Source: SKLM01 sp964450435 (GTDB lineage: Bacteria; Chloroflexota; Anaerolineae; B4-G1). From it: a stretch of 36,870 nucleotides of DNA. The stretch's first letter is position 1, and each line of letters opens with the position of its first letter. The position numbers and the translations under genes were made by a program. A model generated the notes under the pieces. That model was not told the origin of the DNA, did not search any database, and saw only the letters and a list, made by a program, of their open reading frames with translations. The DNA is taken from NCBI GenBank assembly GCA_964450435.1, contig CAYVCX010000026.1, forward strand, positions 1 to 36,870. Direction: 5' to 3'. This document shows, in pieces, positions 34,146-36,870 of the stretch.

Positions 34146-34690
34146 TACACCTCACTTGTCACGAGGAAGCGCCAGGATGCCCCACGGCTTGCTGTGGGGA
34201 GGAATGGCCGGTCGTCTCATTGCAGTGCCGCGAAGCGGCACTGCTAAGCGCAGCGGGGCAGGGGCAAAGCCCCGCAGCTTGCTGCGGGGTTCTTCACCCC
34301 GAGAAAACCCATGGTGGATGCACCACTCAGGATGCAAGAAACTCGCAAGACTGTCATCCCGACCGGAGCGAAGCGGAGTGGAGGAATCTCCCACCTCCGC
34401 CAGCGGCACAAGCCCCAAGCCAGCAACAGAGTTTCTTAGTAGGAGCGCAGGAAGCGCAGCGACCGGAGCGACCGGAGCGACTGGAACGACCAATCTCGCT
34501 CAAGCTGGCCAGGAATAACTCACACGCGGGCGCTCCTCGGCGGTCCAGGAAGCTCTGATTGCCGATGTACGGTCGTAGTATTAGCGTGCACGCGAAGCCC
34601 GTTGCTGCACATCACCGGACGAGCCACCAGAGACGAAGGCTGGCGTGAAGGATAAGACATCACACACATACCACGAAAGGAGACATAGGC
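34146..34690. repeat. Hairpin-rich REP-like repeat cluster in an intergenic region
   Basis: No gene was found in these 545 bases. Three strong hairpins occur in a row: 34180-34199 (CCCCACGGC / GCTGTGGGG, loop TT, one G-T pair), 34222-34244 (GCAGTGCCGC / GCGGCACTGC, loop GAA) and 34270-34289 (CCCCGCAGC / GCTGCGGGG, loop TT). The first and third are variants of one element. Further on, GACCGGAGCG recurs at about 34358, 34460 and 34469 within purine-rich text of the GTCATCCCGACCGGAGCGAA style, known as dispersed repeats in environmental genomes. The first hairpin may also end ricT transcription. Confidence 0.65.
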
Positions 34691-35533
34691 ATGGAGACCA
34701 TTCTGAAAGGCACAGAGGAGACCGTCCGGATCAGCCCTGATCTCCCAACAGTTATCATCGGTGAGAAGATCAACCCCACCGGCCGCAGTTGGCTGACCGA
34801 ACAGCTGACCAAAGGGAACTTGGAGGTACTCGAGGACGAGGCCACGAAGCAGATTGAAGAGGGCGCCCAGGTGCTGGACGTGAACGTCGGTGCCGCCAGT
34901 GTGAATGAGGTAGAGTTGCTCCCGCAGGCTGTCGAGACCATCCAGAGCGTTGTGGGCATTCCCCTGTGCATCGATACGGCAGACAACGATGCCCTGGAGG
35001 CGGCCCTGGAGGTTTACCAGGGCAAGCCCCTGGTCAACTCCGTCAACGGTGAGGAGAAGAACCTGGAGCGCATCCTGCCGCTGGTGGCGGAGTACGAGGC
35101 GGCCGTTATCGGTCTCGCGATGGACGATGACGGCATACCCAAAGACCCGCAGAAGAGGCTACAGATCGCTAAGAAAATCGTGGAGCGCGCTGAGGCGATG
35201 GGTATTCCGCGCGAGGATGTCCTGATCGACTGCCTGGCATTGACCGTCAGCGCCGAGCCGGACGCCGCCGTCATCACGCTGAAGGCCATCGAGTTGGTAA
35301 GAGACGAGTTGGGCGTCAATCAGGCGCTGGGACACAGCAACGTCTCATTCGGGCTCCCGGATCGGCATGTGATCAACCGGGTGGCCCTGGGCATGGTCAT
35401 TTGGGCTGGCGTGAACGCGCCCATCGTCGACGCTGCAGAGGTCAAACAATCTATTCTGGCAGCTGACCTGCTGCTGGGACGCGACCAGTACGCCATGAAC
35501 TACATCAAGTACTACCGCGCGCACAAGAAATAG
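34691..35533 (+). CDS. Methyltetrahydrofolate:corrinoid methyltransferase (AcsE/MtgA-like)
   Basis: This pterin-binding TIM-barrel protein of 280 aa moves a methyl group between tetrahydrofolate and a corrinoid protein in the cytoplasm. TVIIGEKINPTGR (about 20-32) is the DHPS-like N-terminal signature. GAQVLDVNVGAASVNE, LCIDTADNDALEAAL, KPLVNSVNGEE and ALGHSNVSFGLP are conserved pterin/corrinoid contacts. AAGGAG eight bases before the ATG is a strong ribosome binding site. It is followed by a MttB-family gene, the arrangement of methylamine or betaine demethylation systems that feed methyl groups into folate. It could instead be the AcsE of the Wood-Ljungdahl pathway. No acs genes are visible, and no corrinoid protein gene is in view. 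Confidence 0.88.
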   Translation: METILKGTEETVRISPDLPTVIIGEKINPTGRSWLTEQLTKGNLEVLEDEATKQIEEGAQVLDVNVGAASVNEVELLPQAVETIQSVVGIPLCIDTADNDALEAALEVYQGKPLVNSVNGEEKNLERILPLVAEYEAAVIGLAMDDDGIPKDPQKRLQIAKKIVERAEAMGIPREDVLIDCLALTVSAEPDAAVITLKAIELVRDELGVNQALGHSNVSFGLPDRHVINRVALGMVIWAGVNAPIVDAAEVKQSILAADLLLGRDQYAMNYIKYYRAHKK

Positions 35534-35720
35534 TATCGTCGAGCACCGCGGCTTGCGCGGCCTGGACGCAGGCGCCCGTCAGGCATGATGGCTGCCTTGC
35601 TTTCGCAAACAGTTCACCTGGAGAGGACTGCATGGAGGATTGGGCCTGGGAGCTTGTCCCTACATCTGATGGGAAAGCCCTGCCCCTTTTTCTCTCTGGA
35701 CAGGTATCAGGATGGTATTC

Positions 35721-36870
35721 ATGGCAAAGAAACTGCAAGCTCCAAAGAAAGGCGCGGTCGGCGGCCGGTACAGGCCGCTGACCGATGACCAGGTCGAGCA
35801 GATTCACCAGGCATCCCTGGAGGTGTTGGCGCGAACGGGCGTGCAGGTGGAGCAGCCCGACGCTCTGGATGTTTTCAAGGGGGCCGGGGCCACCGTCGAG
35901 GGGAACCGCGTGCACCTGCCACGTTCGTTGGTCGAGGACGCCATCGACACGGCCCCGTCCACCGTGGTGCTGGCCGGTCGCGATCCAGAGCAGGACCTGG
36001 TCTTGGAGGACGCGCGCGTTCATATTGGCACCGGCGGGGCAGCCCTCCAGGTGCTGGATCTGGACACCGGCGAAATCCGCAAAGCGGTGCTTAGGGACGT
36101 GGGGGACATGGCGCGAATCGTGGATGCGCTGGACAATATCCACTTCTTCCTCATCCCCATCTACCCTACGGATGTACCGGAAGATCAGGTGGAGATCAGC
36201 AAGTACTACGCTTCGCTGGCCAACACCACCAAGCACGTGCAGGCTGGCATCTACACGCTGCGCGGGATCCGGGATGTGGTGACGATGTGTGAAGAGATTG
36301 CCGGGAGCGCAGAAGCGCTACGGGCCCGGCCTCTGGTCTCATTCATCACCAGCTGGATGGTCAGCCCACTCAAGTTCGCGACTGACGTGACCACGCTGCT
36401 GATCGAAACATGTCGTCGGGGGATTCCGGTGGTCCTCTCGGCAGCTCCAATGGCGGGCTCGACCTCACCGATTACGCTGGCTGGCACGCTTGCTCAATTG
36501 AACGCCGAGCAGCTGTCTGGGCTGTCCCTGACCCAACTGGTCAACCCCGGCACGCCGGTGGTGATGGGGCCAATCCCGGCCACCGCCGATATGCGGAGCG
36601 GCAAGTATCTGGGCGGCTCGGTGGAGCTGGGAATCGCCAATGCGGCCATCACCCAGTTGGCTCACCGGTATGAAGTGCCGATCTACAACAGCGCCGGAAT
36701 GACAGATTCAAAGCTGCCTGACATTCAGGCAGGGATCGAGAAGGCACAGTCGGTAATACAGGTGGCGCTGGCCGGAGCGAACTTCATCCACCATGCTGCC
36801 GGAATGCTGGAGGACATGTCCACCATCGCCTACGAGCAGTTCGTGATCGACAACGAGATGCTGGGTCTGA
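35721..36870 (+). CDS. MttB-family corrinoid methyltransferase, partial (cut by window end)
   Basis: The frame is open from ATG 35721 to the last base, giving 383 codons without a stop. The protein begins MAKKLQAPKKGAVGGRYRPL and shows MttB/COG5598 regions: IHQASLEVLARTGVQVE, GTGGAALQVLDLDTGE, PLVSFITSWMVSPL, NPGTPVVMGPIPATADMRSG and GMTDSKLPDIQAG. Such enzymes demethylate trimethylamine (pyrrolysine type) or glycine betaine, proline betaine or carnitine (non-pyrrolysine type) onto a corrinoid protein. No in-frame TAG was seen in the visible part, which favours the non-pyrrolysine type. AGGA lies eight bases before the ATG at 35721; an in-frame ATG at 35712 is possible. It is probably co-transcribed with the methyltransferase gene 187 bases upstream. 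The substrate is unknown. Confidence 0.88.
   Translation, partial: MAKKLQAPKKGAVGGRYRPLTDDQVEQIHQASLEVLARTGVQVEQPDALDVFKGAGATVEGNRVHLPRSLVEDAIDTAPSTVVLAGRDPEQDLVLEDARVHIGTGGAALQVLDLDTGEIRKAVLRDVGDMARIVDALDNIHFFLIPIYPTDVPEDQVEISKYYASLANTTKHVQAGIYTLRGIRDVVTMCEEIAGSAEALRARPLVSFITSWMVSPLKFATDVTTLLIETCRRGIPVVLSAAPMAGSTSPITLAGTLAQLNAEQLSGLSLTQLVNPGTPVVMGPIPATADMRSGKYLGGSVELGIANAAITQLAHRYEVPIYNSAGMTDSKLPDIQAGIEKAQSVIQVALAGANFIHHAAGMLEDMSTIAYEQFVIDNEMLGL

Noticed and set aside
34146..34560. CRISPR array
   Set aside because: The repeats are unequal hairpins and short purine-rich motifs, without regular spacers or nearby cas genes.
35721..36870. Pyrrolysine-type trimethylamine methyltransferase
   Set aside because: No in-frame TAG was found in the 383 visible codons. 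The unseen C-terminal part could still hold one, so this is a provisional rejection.

Overview
The window is about 60% G+C bacterial chromosome and carries a dense redox-enzyme island. It probably comes from an anaerobe of the Chloroflexota (Anaerolineae-like) or a similar environmental lineage. That is an inference from the gene mix: cytosolic [NiFe] hydrogenases, an Hdr-type flavin protein, formate dehydrogenase, a methyltetrahydrofolate methyltransferase beside a MttB-family protein, and dispersed hairpin repeats of a style common in environmental Chloroflexota. No rRNA or tRNA was recognised that would settle the taxonomy. The organism must decode UGA as selenocysteine, because two genes here carry an in-frame UGA at a known Cys/Sec position, each followed by a bacterial SECIS-like hairpin.

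Layout. (1) 141-22374, minus strand: eighteen tightly packed genes, read from 22374 downwards. They are a group 3b (sulfhydrogenase-type) hydrogenase hydB-hydG-hydD-hydA with its maturation protease; nuoE-like and nuoF-like subunits; a 1281-aa fusion of [2Fe-2S] ferredoxin, GltD/NfnB-like flavoprotein and formate-dehydrogenase-like domain; a selenocysteine HdrA; MvhD; a HydB/FrhB-like iron-sulfur protein; an HdrC-ferredoxin-MvhD fusion; MvhG and MvhA hydrogenase subunits; a selenocysteine formate dehydrogenase; a ferritin-like protein; an ArsA-like ATPase; and MobA. A candidate promoter lies at 23006-23034 and is followed by a long leader that looks like a decayed gene. (2) 23130-24030, minus: hypC and hypB. 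(3) 24501-27369, plus: a LuxR-type response regulator and a GAF-domain histidine kinase. (4) 27533-32760, minus: a SufR-like regulator, a B12-binding radical SAM protein, tldD, tldE and hypA, probably one operon, with its own candidate promoter (32837-32865) and a terminator-like hairpin (27486-27511). (5) 33273-34145, plus: a RicT/PSP1 protein. (6) 34146-34690: a cluster of hairpin repeats. (7) 34691-36870, plus: a methyltetrahydrofolate methyltransferase and the start of an MttB-family corrinoid methyltransferase, cut by the window end.

How it may work together (inference). Hydrogen (MvhAG) and formate (Sec-FdhA) would feed two MvhD modules that dock on the HdrA flavin protein, which in relatives bifurcates electrons and reduces ferredoxin. 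The CCG-domain subunit HdrB, which reduces disulfides, is absent from the cluster, so the final acceptor is unlikely to be a heterodisulfide. The NuoE/NuoF/fusion trio looks like an NAD(H)/NADP(H)/ferredoxin transhydrogenase module, and the HydBGDA enzyme links H2 to NADP(H). The most unusual point is the FDH-like domain of the fusion. It has Trp (UGG) where the adjacent true FDH has Sec (UGA), it keeps a hairpin of identical geometry where the SECIS would be, and it lacks the C-terminal molybdopterin-binding domain. It therefore looks like a selenoenzyme domain converted into a non-catalytic electron-relay or scaffold part.
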